A stretch of DNA of 5,266 nt, from the NCBI GenBank assembly GCA_021841985.1, contig JAKCCP010000302.1, forward strand, positions 1-5,266. The letters are read 5' to 3'. Source of the DNA: Pseudomonadota bacterium. Lineage in GTDB: Bacteria; Pseudomonadota; Alphaproteobacteria; Acetobacterales; Acetobacteraceae. Positions 1-5,266 of this stretch are shown piece by piece (position 1 is the first letter of the stretch; every line of letters begins with the position of its first letter). The position numbers were made by a program, and so were the translations under genes. Under the pieces are notes generated by a model, which saw only the letters and a list, made by a program, of their open reading frames with translations, did not search any database and had not been told where the DNA came from.

Positions 1-504
1 TATCATGCCTCGACGACCAGCGGCGGCGCGACGGTGGCGCGCGGCAATCTCAACTTCGGCAATGAATTCAACCATGAATTCATCTTCGGCGTGCGTTATG
101 CCTTCGGCGCCGCGCCGCCGCCGCCGCCGCCCGCACCGGCGCCTGTCGCCGCGCCCGCGCCGGCCCCCGCGCCGGCCCGCACCTATCTCGTGTTCTTCGA
201 CTGGGACAAGGCCGATCTGACCGATCGCGCCAAGCAGATCGTTGCCGAGGCGGCGCAGGCATCGACCCGGGTGCAATACACACGGATCGAGGTCAACGGC
301 TATACCGACCGCTCCGGCACGCCGAAATACAACCAGAAGCTTTCGGTGGAGCGGGCAAACAACGTCGCCGCCGAACTGGTCCGCGATGGGGTGCCGCAGA
401 ACGCCATCGATATCCAGGGCTTCGGCGAAACCCACCCGTTGGTGCAGACCGCCGACGGCGTGCGCGAGCCGCAGAACCGCCGGGTCGAGATCATCATCAA
501 GTAA
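1..504 (+). CDS. OmpA-family outer-membrane protein, C-terminal part (5' end outside window)
   Basis: The reading frame is open from the first base to TAA at 502-504, giving 167 codons, so the true start lies upstream; the GTG at 34 is internal. Codons 20-36 (with FIFGVRYAFG near the end) look like the last strand of an outer-membrane beta-barrel, with alternating residues and aromatics. Codons 37-60 are a linker of almost only Pro and Ala. From codon 61 (TYLVFFDWDK) to the end is a complete OmpA/MotB C-terminal domain. It contains the VNGYTDRSG motif with the Asp expected to contact diaminopimelate, the SVERANNVAAEL helix, the IQGFGETHP loop and the terminal NRRVEIII strand with the conserved Arg. 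The family anchors the outer membrane to peptidoglycan non-covalently. The barrel assignment rests on little sequence; the C-terminal domain is clear. A strong terminator follows 27 bp after the stop, so this gene ends its transcript. Confidence 0.93.
   Translation, partial: YHASTTSGGATVARGNLNFGNEFNHEFIFGVRYAFGAAPPPPPPAPAPVAAPAPAPAPARTYLVFFDWDKADLTDRAKQIVAEAAQASTRVQYTRIEVNGYTDRSGTPKYNQKLSVERANNVAAELVRDGVPQNAIDIQGFGETHPLVQTADGVREPQNRRVEIIIK
109..180 (+). repeat. Pro/Ala-coding low-complexity linker
   Basis: These 24 codons encode almost only proline and alanine. They include a run of five CCG triplets at 115-129 followed by alternating CCG/GCG/GCC/CCC codons. They form the hinge between the barrel and the peptidoglycan-binding domain of the OmpA-like protein. 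Such linkers are common in alphaproteobacterial OmpA proteins and vary in length between strains. Confidence 0.8.
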
Positions 505-531
505 GGTTTTTACCACGACGTTTTCATCTCG

Positions 532-571
532 CGGGGTTCGGAGCGATGTCTCCGAACCCCGTTTTGTTTTT
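532..571 (+). terminator. Rho-independent terminator of the OmpA-like gene
   Basis: A perfect 12-bp stem pairs 532-543 (CGGGGTTCGGAG) with 550-561 (CTCCGAACCCCG) around a 6-nt loop (CGATGT). It is followed directly by TTTTGTTTTT at 562-571. This is a textbook intrinsic terminator 27 bp after the OmpA-like stop codon. It isolates that gene from the permease gene starting at 629. Confidence 0.95.
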
Positions 572-622
572 CGAGCCTGACGACGCGGCGCGGTTGTTGC
601 GTGTCCGGTCGAATGCTAAGCC

Positions 623-626
623 GGAG
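623..626 (+). promoter_or_regulatory. Weak, very close Shine-Dalgarno of the permease gene
   Basis: GGAG ends only 2 nt before the ATG at 629, which is tighter than the usual 5-9 nt. No better site is visible upstream, and an in-frame stop at 617-619 rules out an earlier start in this frame. Translation initiation may be modest. Confidence 0.45.
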
Positions 627-628
627 CC

Positions 629-1843
629 ATGGATCTGCCTCACCTCGCGGCGCTGCTGATTTTTACCGCGACCTATGGCGTGGTGGCATTCGGGCGCCTG
701 CCCTTCTTTCGCATCGACCGCACCGGGGCGGCGTTTCTCGGCGCCGCCTTGATGCTGGCGTGCGGTGTGCAGAGCCGGGAAGCCGCGTATCGCGCGATCG
801 ATCTCGATACCATCGCGCTGTTGCTCGGCATGATGATCGTCGTCGCGTCCTTGCGTCTCGGCGGCGGTTTCCGGCTGATCGCCGGCTGGGCGGTCGCGCG
901 CGCGCATCATCCCTTGCTGCTGCTCGCGGTCGTGGTTCTGGTTTCCGGCGTGCTTTCGGCGTTCATGGTCAATGACACGATCTGCCTGGTCGTGACGCCG
1001 ATCGTGCTCGATGTCGTGCGCCGCCTTGGGCGCCGGCCGCAACCTTATCTGATCGCCATCGCCACCGCCTCCAATATCGGCAGTGTCGCGACCATCACCG
1101 GCAACCCGCAGAACATGATCATCGGCAGCCTCTCGCAGATTTCCTATCGCGCTTTCGCCGCCGTGCTGGCGCCGGTCGCGGCGATCGGGCTTGTGCTGAC
1201 CCTGCTCCTGATCGCCCTTGTCTGGCGCGAGGAGTTTTTCGTCCGCGTGCGTTTGCGCGCCGATGCGCCGGGTGGCGCCGTCGTCATGAAGCTGGTGAGC
1301 AAGACGCTGATCGTCATGGTCGGCCTCATCGGCGCGTTCTTCGCCGGCGCGCCGCCCTCGGAGGCGGCGGTGGTCGCGGGCGGGATCATGCTGCTGACGG
1401 GAGGGCTCAAGCCGTGGCGCTTCTATGCCGAGATCGATTGGCCGCTATTGCTGATGTTCGCCGGATTATTCATCGTCGTCGCCGGATTGCAGGCGGCGTT
1501 CATCGGCCCGCGCGCGCTCGCGATCGCCGGCACCTGGCATCTCGATCGCACCGCGCCGCTCGCCATCGTCGTCGCGGCGCTCTCGAACATCGTCAGCAAC
1601 GTGCCGGCGGTGCTGGTGCTGCGGCCGTTCATCGACAAGCTCGCCGACCCGCGGCACGCGTGGCTGATCGTCGCCATGGCCTCGACGCTGGCCGGCAATT
1701 TCACCCTGCTCGGCTCGGTCGCCAATCTGATCGTCGTGCAGCGCGCGGCGGCGGAGGGGGTCAGGATCGGCTTTTGGAATTATTTCGCCATCGGCGCGCC
1801 GCTCACCGTTCTGACCTTGCTGGTCGGAATCTGGTGGCTGTGA
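629..1843 (+). CDS. Anion permease of the ArsB/DASS (YbiR-like) ion transporter superfamily
   Basis: This 404-residue integral inner-membrane protein has about ten to eleven hydrophobic segments by eye. It shows the two-fold repeat of the ion transporter superfamily. The first half carries FMVNDT (112-117) and then ASNIGSVATITGNPQN (147-162). The second half carries SNIVSNVPAVL (319-329) and then AGNFTLLGSVANLIV (355-369). These paired Asn/Ser/Gly-rich hairpins line the substrate site in SLC13/DASS and ArsB-type carriers. A charged cytoplasmic loop near 200-225 separates the halves. The overall look is closest to the YbiR-type permeases, whose substrate is not established; citrate, other carboxylates, sulfate or arsenite are all possible. 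ATG at 629 is the only sensible start: an in-frame TAA lies at 617-619, and the next GTG codons (18-19) would remove the first helix. No partner gene such as arsA or arsR is adjacent. Confidence 0.85.
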   Translation: MDLPHLAALLIFTATYGVVAFGRLPFFRIDRTGAAFLGAALMLACGVQSREAAYRAIDLDTIALLLGMMIVVASLRLGGGFRLIAGWAVARAHHPLLLLAVVVLVSGVLSAFMVNDTICLVVTPIVLDVVRRLGRRPQPYLIAIATASNIGSVATITGNPQNMIIGSLSQISYRAFAAVLAPVAAIGLVLTLLLIALVWREEFFVRVRLRADAPGGAVVMKLVSKTLIVMVGLIGAFFAGAPPSEAAVVAGGIMLLTGGLKPWRFYAEIDWPLLLMFAGLFIVVAGLQAAFIGPRALAIAGTWHLDRTAPLAIVVAALSNIVSNVPAVLVLRPFIDKLADPRHAWLIVAMASTLAGNFTLLGSVANLIVVQRAAAEGVRIGFWNYFAIGAPLTVLTLLVGIWWL

Positions 1844-1856
1844 CCGCGATGGGGGC
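1844..1856. other. 13-bp convergent junction without a terminator
   Basis: The plus-strand permease ends with TGA at 1841-1843 and the minus-strand operon ends with TGA at 1859-1857. The 13 bp between them hold no hairpin with a T-tract on either strand. Both transcripts must end inside the opposing gene or by another mechanism such as Rho. Confidence 0.75.
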
Positions 1857-2492
1857 TCACTTCGCGCCGAGTTGGCCCGCGAGCGCGCGGGCATAGGCGC
1901 CGAGGCGGGCATCGAGATCACTCGGCACCTGACAGGCATAGCGGATGGTCTCGCCGATATCGTGGTAGCTCCGCACCAGGAGGTCATGGCGCTCGGCGAT
2001 CCCGGCGCGCTCGGCGGCGGCATCGCCGCCGGCATCGGCCGGTGTCGCCTGCAACGCCGCCTCATCGCTCTCGATCCGCTTGGCGAGCGAGCGCTGGCGG
2101 GCGCCGAGAGCCTTGAGCCGCGAGATCACCGTATCGCGTTCCTCGTTGGTCTGATCGACGAGAGCGGCGAAGGCGAGCGGCAATGTTTGGGCGCGCTCGG
2201 CCTCGGACAAGCCCCGCGCGAAAGCGGTCAGCTTCGCGATCCCGTCCTCGGTTGCGACGCCACGCGGCGAGATCTCCTCGATCAGCGCCGCAAGACGCGG
2301 ATCGGCGTGCCAGTCCGCCCCCGCGGGCGGCGCCGGGCCGGCCCAGTAGGTGGCGAAGGCGAGATGCGGCACCAGGCGCTGCTGGCATGGCCAGTCGGGA
2401 TCCGCAGGAGCGGCCGCGTTCGCGGTCGCGGCAAGTGAGAGGAAGGAAAGCGCGAGCAGGGTACGGCAAAACATGAAAACAGAACCTCTCAT
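1857..2492 (-). CDS. Secreted two-cysteine protein of unknown function, last gene of the PQQ-ABC operon
   Basis: This 211-residue protein has no function I can name. Residues 1-26 form a signal peptide with a hydrophobic core (TLLALSFLSLAATANA) and a good cleavage site after ANA at 26. The mature part begins with the motif DPDWPCQQRLVPHL (31-44), followed by YWAGP. The middle (about 60-180) is helical and highly charged, with possible coiled coil around 112-148. A second cysteine sits in YACQVPSDL (186-194). Cys36 and Cys187 are the only cysteines after the signal peptide and could form a periplasmic disulfide. I recall similar DWPC-Q-R proteins in other alphaproteobacteria, all hypothetical. 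The ATG at 2492 overlaps the permease stop as ATGA. An alternative start at 2474 (Met7) has a better ribosome site (GAGAGG at 2490-2485) and still leaves a full signal peptide. Its position suggests a periplasmic accessory to the transporter; that is inference. Confidence 0.82.
   Translation of the reverse strand: MRGSVFMFCRTLLALSFLSLAATANAAAPADPDWPCQQRLVPHLAFATYWAGPAPPAGADWHADPRLAALIEEISPRGVATEDGIAKLTAFARGLSEAERAQTLPLAFAALVDQTNEERDTVISRLKALGARQRSLAKRIESDEAALQATPADAGGDAAAERAGIAERHDLLVRSYHDIGETIRYACQVPSDLDARLGAYARALAGQLGAK
2485..2490 (-). promoter_or_regulatory. Shine-Dalgarno GAGAGG favouring the internal start at 2474
   Basis: On the minus strand GAGAGG lies 10 nt before the ATG at 2474-2472. 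No comparable site precedes the ATG at 2492. The motif overlaps the stop/start junction of the permease and the terminal gene, so either re-initiation at 2492 or direct initiation at 2474 is possible. Confidence 0.5.
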
Positions 2493-3295
2493 TCCGCGCC
2501 AGCCCGGCGCGCCATCAGGCCGCGCCCAGGATCATAGCCCCAGACCGCGAGCGCGACGAAAACCACGAGATAGACGGTGACCACCAGCGCCGAAAGGACA
2601 TTGAAGCGGTCATAGAGCGCAAAGCGGATCAATTCGGTGGCGTGGGTGAAGGGGTTGATCTCGGACAGCCAATAGATCACCGGACTCGCCTCCTCGACCC
2701 GCCACAGCGGATAGAGCGCCGAGGAGGTGAAGAACATCGGGAAAATCACGAAATTCATGACGCCGGCAAAATTCTCCAACTGACGAATGAAGGAGGACAG
2801 CACGAGCCCGAGCGCGCCCAGCATCAGCCCGGCGAGGATGAGGGCGGGCAGCACCGCGAGATAGCCGCTGAGCGGCGGTTCGATATCCCAGAACCAGGCG
2901 ATGGCCATGAAGATATAGGCTTGCACCACCGACACCGCGACGCCGGCGAGCAATTTGGCGACCAACAGGAACCAGCGCGGAAACGGGCTGATCATCAGCG
3001 TTTTCATGCTGCCCATCTCGCGATCATAGACCATCGAGAGCGAGCTTTGCATGCCGTTGAAAAGCTGGATCATGGCGAGAAGTCCGGGCGCGATATAGAC
3101 CTCGTAGGGGATATAGGTCTCATAAGGGGGAATGATCGAGACGCCGAGCACGAAATGGAAGCCTGCGGCGAAAATCGCGAGCCACACCAGCGGCCGCACC
3201 AGGGCGGAGACGAAGCGCCCGCGCTGATTGAGCCAGCGCAGCGCCTCACGCCGCACGATGCCGGCGAGACACCGCGCATATTGCAGCGCGGTCAT
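2489..3295 (-). CDS. pedC: ABC-2 type transporter permease, PedC-like (PQQ-dependent alcohol oxidation cluster)
   Basis: This 268-residue inner-membrane subunit should form the channel together with the ATPase encoded just upstream. It has six apparent hydrophobic segments (roughly 30-52, 66-82, 110-135, 145-168, 178-198 and 233-254). It carries ABC-2 family hallmarks: YDREMGSMKTLMISP at 90-104 in the cytoplasmic coupling region, FPMFFTSSALYPL at 185-197 and INPFTHATELIR at 213-224. Length and motifs fit the NodJ/DrrB-type half-permeases, and the context fits the 'alcohol ABC transporter permease PedC' family found beside quinoprotein alcohol dehydrogenases. The start is supported by GGAGAG 5 nt upstream and by an ATGA overlap with the ATPase stop. 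ABC-2 permeases are usually exporters, and the substrate here is unknown. The symbol follows the Pseudomonas ped cluster and is a family-level call. Confidence 0.9.
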   Translation of the reverse strand: MTALQYARCLAGIVRREALRWLNQRGRFVSALVRPLVWLAIFAAGFHFVLGVSIIPPYETYIPYEVYIAPGLLAMIQLFNGMQSSLSMVYDREMGSMKTLMISPFPRWFLLVAKLLAGVAVSVVQAYIFMAIAWFWDIEPPLSGYLAVLPALILAGLMLGALGLVLSSFIRQLENFAGVMNFVIFPMFFTSSALYPLWRVEEASPVIYWLSEINPFTHATELIRFALYDRFNVLSALVVTVYLVVFVALAVWGYDPGRGLMARRAGAE

Positions 3296-4095
3296 GATGG
3301 CTCTCCACCGGTCGCGGCGGCGCCATCGGCGATCAGCCGGTCGAATGCGGCCTTGAGCGTCGGCTCGCCGGCCTCGGCGAGAATCCCCTCATGCGGCCCG
3401 GAGGCAACCACCCGACCCTGATGCAGGATGACGATGCGGGAATCCGGCGCGGCCTCGTCGATGAGATGGGTTGCCCAGAGAACACCGAGCCCCCGACTAT
3501 GACAAAGCGCGCGCACATGTTCGAGCAGGAATTGCCGGCTCGCCATGTCGAGGCCGACGGTCGGCTCGTCGAGCAGCAGCAGCGACGGGTTATGGATCAG
3601 CGCGCGGGCGAGTTCGACGCGCCGGCGCTGGCCGCCGGAGAGCAGCCGCACCCGCTCGCGCCGGCGCGCGGCAAGGCCGACGCGCGCCAGCTCCTCGCCG
3701 ATGCGCGCTATCGCCTCGCCGCGCGGCATGCCGTGGAGCGCCGCGTGATAGAATAAATTCTGCTCGATGGTGAGATCGAGATCGAGGGTCGCTTGCTGAA
3801 ACACGACGCCCATGCGCCGAAGCGCGGCTTGCGCGTTTTTCTGGAGATCATGGCCGAAGACGCGGATCGCACCATTGCGGCTATGATAAAGCCGTGTGAT
3901 CAGCGCGAACAAGGTCGTTTTGCCGGCGCCGTTGAGGCCGAGGAGGACGGTGAAATCGCCTTGGCCGACACTCAGCGAAACATCGCTGAGCGCCTGGCGG
4001 GCACCGAAGGCATGGCTCAGCCGTTCGACGACCAGCGGCGGTGCCTCGGGCGGCGGTTCCGCGTCGCGCATGGCCGCGACGCTCTCACGGGCCAT
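3292..4095 (-). CDS. ABC transporter ATP-binding protein of the PQQ-dependent alcohol dehydrogenase system
   Basis: This 267-residue cytoplasmic ATPase should power the PedC-like permease. All nucleotide-binding motifs are intact: Walker A GLNGAGKTT (53-61), Q-loop in VVFQQ (97-101), signature LLSGGQRRR (151-159), Walker B LLLLDEP (172-178), D-loop GLD (181-183) and the H-loop His210 in ATH. The layout is that of the CcmA/NodI/DrrA group that pairs with ABC-2 permeases, with a short C-terminal tail and no drug-resistance extension. The Pseudomonas counterpart is, as I recall, called pedB; I leave the symbol blank because the numbering is not certain. ATG at 4095 overlaps the propeller gene by 11 bp. 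Met9 at 4071 is an alternative start, preceded by GAGAG about 10 nt away, and would trim the poorly conserved Pro/Glu-rich leader. The 3' end overlaps the permease start by 4 bp. Confidence 0.94.
   Translation of the reverse strand: MARESVAAMRDAEPPPEAPPLVVERLSHAFGARQALSDVSLSVGQGDFTVLLGLNGAGKTTLFALITRLYHSRNGAIRVFGHDLQKNAQAALRRMGVVFQQATLDLDLTIEQNLFYHAALHGMPRGEAIARIGEELARVGLAARRRERVRLLSGGQRRRVELARALIHNPSLLLLDEPTVGLDMASRQFLLEHVRALCHSRGLGVLWATHLIDEAAPDSRIVILHQGRVVASGPHEGILAEAGEPTLKAAFDRLIADGAAATGGEPS
3301..3306 (-). promoter_or_regulatory. Ribosome binding site of the permease gene
   Basis: GGAGAG (minus strand, 3306-3301) lies 5 nt before the ATG at 3295, inside the last codons of the ATPase gene. 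It confirms the start that overlaps the upstream stop by 4 bp. Confidence 0.75.
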
Positions 4096-5059
4096 AAACC
4101 ACGCCCCAGGGCAGGTGGCCGACCGGCACCGATTTCAAAACCTTGAGATCCCCGACATCGATCACCGACATGTCGTTGCTGACCCCGTTCGCGGTATAGA
4201 GCGTCTTGCCGTCGAAGGAAAAATCCATGTGCCAGACACGCTGGCCGACGAGGAGGTATTTTTTCACGGCAAAGCTCGCGGCATCGATGACGGCGACGCG
4301 ATTGGCGGGGCCAAGGGCGACGAAGCCCCATTTCCCGTCCGGCGACAGATTGATCCCGACCGCTTGAATGGTTTCCGCGGGGACGCCAGGGATCGCGAAG
4401 GTGATGGTGTGGATCACTTTATGGCTGGCCACGTCGATGATCGAAACATTGCCGCCGACTTCGGAGGAAACCCAGACCTGGCCGCCATCCTTGGTGAATG
4501 CCGCGAAGCGCGGCCGCGAGCCGACGAGAACGCTCGCGATCATTTTATGAGAGGCGGCGTCGATGAAATGCGCCATGCTGGTGGTCTCGGAGGTGTTGAC
4601 GATGGTCTTGCCGTCCGGGCTCACCACCATGCCTTCGGGCTCGACGCCGGTTGCGATCTCATCGCTGATGCGCCCCGAGGCGATATCGACGATCGAGACC
4701 TGATTGTCATCCTCGTTGGAAACATAAAGGGTCTTGCCATCCGGGCTGAGCGCGAAGGTTTCCGGATCGGGCCCGCTTTGCAGGGTGCGCGTCACCGAGA
4801 GGGTGGCGATGTCCAGCTCTTCGATGTGATCGGCGTCCGAGGTGCAGACATAGAGGCTTTTGCGATCCTTGGCGAGCAGCAAGCCGCGCGGGCGCGCGCC
4901 GACCGGGACCGTTTTCACGATCGCGAGGGTTGCCGCATCCACCACCGTGACGGTGTTATCCTTCTCGTTGGACACATAGAGATGATCCGCCCGCGCCGCG
5001 CCGGCGGCGAAAACCAGGCAGCAGAGCGCGGCGAGGCCGCGTTTCAATTGAGATGGCAT
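4085..5059 (-). CDS. Periplasmic YVTN-type seven-bladed beta-propeller, PQQ-catabolism associated
   Basis: This 324-residue secreted protein has a Sec signal peptide (K6 R7, hydrophobic 8-22) with cleavage predicted after ARA at 24. The mature chain is seven repeats of about 42 residues, each opening with a YVTN-like tetrad: YVSN 28, YVCT 70, YVSN 112, IVNT 153, WVSS 196, FVAL 246 and YTAN 288. Repeats contain SPDGKT-type turns and IVDIAS/VIDAAS-type strands. The chain ends after VVYGP, with the N-terminal strand able to close the ring. It matches the 'PQQ-dependent catabolism-associated beta-propeller protein' family (TIGR03866, from memory), which sits with PQQ alcohol dehydrogenase ABC genes. 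The biochemical role is unknown; a scaffold or substrate-capture function in the periplasm is inference. GGAGAG lies 3 nt before the start. The start overlaps the upstream gene by 16 bp and the end overlaps the ATPase gene by 11 bp. Confidence 0.92.
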   Translation of the reverse strand: MPSQLKRGLAALCCLVFAAGAARADHLYVSNEKDNTVTVVDAATLAIVKTVPVGARPRGLLLAKDRKSLYVCTSDADHIEELDIATLSVTRTLQSGPDPETFALSPDGKTLYVSNEDDNQVSIVDIASGRISDEIATGVEPEGMVVSPDGKTIVNTSETTSMAHFIDAASHKMIASVLVGSRPRFAAFTKDGGQVWVSSEVGGNVSIIDVASHKVIHTITFAIPGVPAETIQAVGINLSPDGKWGFVALGPANRVAVIDAASFAVKKYLLVGQRVWHMDFSFDGKTLYTANGVSNDMSVIDVGDLKVLKSVPVGHLPWGVVYGP

Positions 5060-5266
5060 GTGCTCTCCGGCTGATCGACACCGAGCGTGTCGGTTTCGAA
5101 AAATTCATGTAAAAATCCGGGCTGGGGCGAAATCGATACCAGCGAGTGGGAATCGGCGAGGAGGACCGGCTGGCGCAATTGCCCGTCCCAGGCGCGGAAG
5201 CTGAGGCGCTCGCCCTTGAACGCGGCGAGTTCGAATTTCGGGCTACGCAAATAGGCGCCGATCACC
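5044..5266 (-). CDS. ABC substrate-binding protein of the PQQ-ABC system, C-terminal fragment
   Basis: The frame is open to the right edge and ends with TGA at 5046-5044, giving about 73 residues; the GTG at 5265 is read as internal valine. The visible end reads AYLRSPKFELAAFKGERLSF, then RAWDGQLRQPVLLADSHSLV, then SISPQPGFLHEFFETDTLG and a tail with PESTC. This is the typical C-terminus of the branched-chain-type (type I periplasmic) binding proteins linked to PQQ alcohol dehydrogenase clusters (TIGR03863, from memory), including the WDGQLRQP strand and the closing DTLG-PES-C segment. Most of the protein, including its signal peptide and ligand site, is outside the window. The last 16 bp overlap the start of the propeller gene, so the two are very probably co-translated. 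Confidence 0.85.
   Translation of the reverse strand, partial: VIGAYLRSPKFELAAFKGERLSFRAWDGQLRQPVLLADSHSLVSISPQPGFLHEFFETDTLGVDQPESTCHLN
5063..5068 (-). promoter_or_regulatory. Ribosome binding site of the beta-propeller gene
   Basis: GGAGAG (minus strand, 5068-5063) lies 3 nt before the ATG at 5059, within the coding sequence of the upstream binding-protein gene. It supports the overlapping start. Confidence 0.65.

Noticed and set aside
34..36. GTG as the start of the OmpA-like gene
   Set aside because: The frame stays open to base 1, and the residues before the GTG continue a barrel-like sequence, so the GTG is internal.
62..83. Short direct repeat and palindrome around two GAATTC sites
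   Set aside because: It encodes the repeated N-E-F / H-E-F pattern of a beta strand in the OmpA-like barrel and is too short to suggest a separate element.
594..622. Possible promoter with TTGTTG as -35 box ahead of the permease gene
   Set aside because: The best -10 match at a 17-nt spacing is TAAGCC, which is too weak to support a call.
1875..1892. GC-rich hairpin (7-bp stem GCCCGCG / CGCGGGC, 4-nt loop) near the convergent gene ends
   Set aside because: It has no T-tract on either strand and sits inside coding sequence, so I do not call it a terminator.
1466..2065. Open frame on the minus strand across the convergent junction
   Set aside because: It is a shadow of the permease gene and the terminal operon gene, with an Arg/Pro/Ala-rich product and no motif.
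2642..3421. 259-codon open frame on the plus strand opposite the ABC permease gene
   Set aside because: It is a His/Glu/Gln/Arg-rich antisense translation of membrane-helix codons; the permease on the other strand has clear family motifs.
5006..5026. Lipobox-like cysteines (LAALCC) in the propeller signal peptide
   Set aside because: The residue before the cysteine is Leu rather than Gly/Ala/Ser and the hydrophobic stretch before it is too short; the ARA site after residue 24 fits signal peptidase I better.
3896..5074. A 392-codon open frame on the plus strand
   Set aside because: It lies antisense to the propeller and ATPase genes, whose protein motifs are unmistakable. Long antisense frames are expected in GC-rich coding DNA, and its predicted protein is an Arg/Asp/His/Gly-rich composition without recognisable motifs.

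Overview
The window is GC-rich DNA with strong G/C bias at third codon positions. It most likely comes from an alphaproteobacterium. The C-terminal OmpA domain resembles those of Acetobacteraceae/Rhodospirillales, and the minus-strand operon is the kind found beside PQQ-dependent alcohol dehydrogenase genes in methylotrophic and alcohol-oxidising proteobacteria. The taxonomic placement is inferred from protein style only.

Left part, plus strand. Bases 1-504 are the 3' end of an outer-membrane OmpA-family protein: the last beta strand(s) of a barrel, a Pro/Ala-rich linker and a complete peptidoglycan-binding domain. A near-perfect intrinsic terminator follows at 532-571. A 404-residue polytopic anion permease of the ArsB/DASS (YbiR-like) type then occupies 629-1843, apparently as its own transcription unit. 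Its substrate cannot be read from the sequence.

Right part, minus strand (5266 down to 1857). Five genes lie head to tail and every junction overlaps, by 16, 11, 4 and 4 bp in order. They encode: (i) the C-terminal end of a periplasmic substrate-binding protein; (ii) a secreted seven-bladed YVTN beta-propeller; (iii) an ABC ATPase; (iv) an ABC-2 type permease (PedC-like); and (v) a small secreted protein with two cysteines and no function I can name. Genes i-iv match the 'PQQ-dependent alcohol dehydrogenase-associated ABC transporter' set known next to quinoprotein alcohol dehydrogenases (the ped region of Pseudomonas putida is one example). Together they would form an envelope transport system whose substrate and direction remain unsettled. 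The mix is odd: an exporter-type membrane domain with an importer-type binding protein and a periplasmic propeller. The fifth gene is the least characterised and the best candidate for an undescribed component.

The two convergent units meet with only 13 bp between stop codons and no visible terminator. I see no tRNA or rRNA genes, CRISPR arrays, insertion sequences or attachment sites. The operon promoter lies beyond the right edge.
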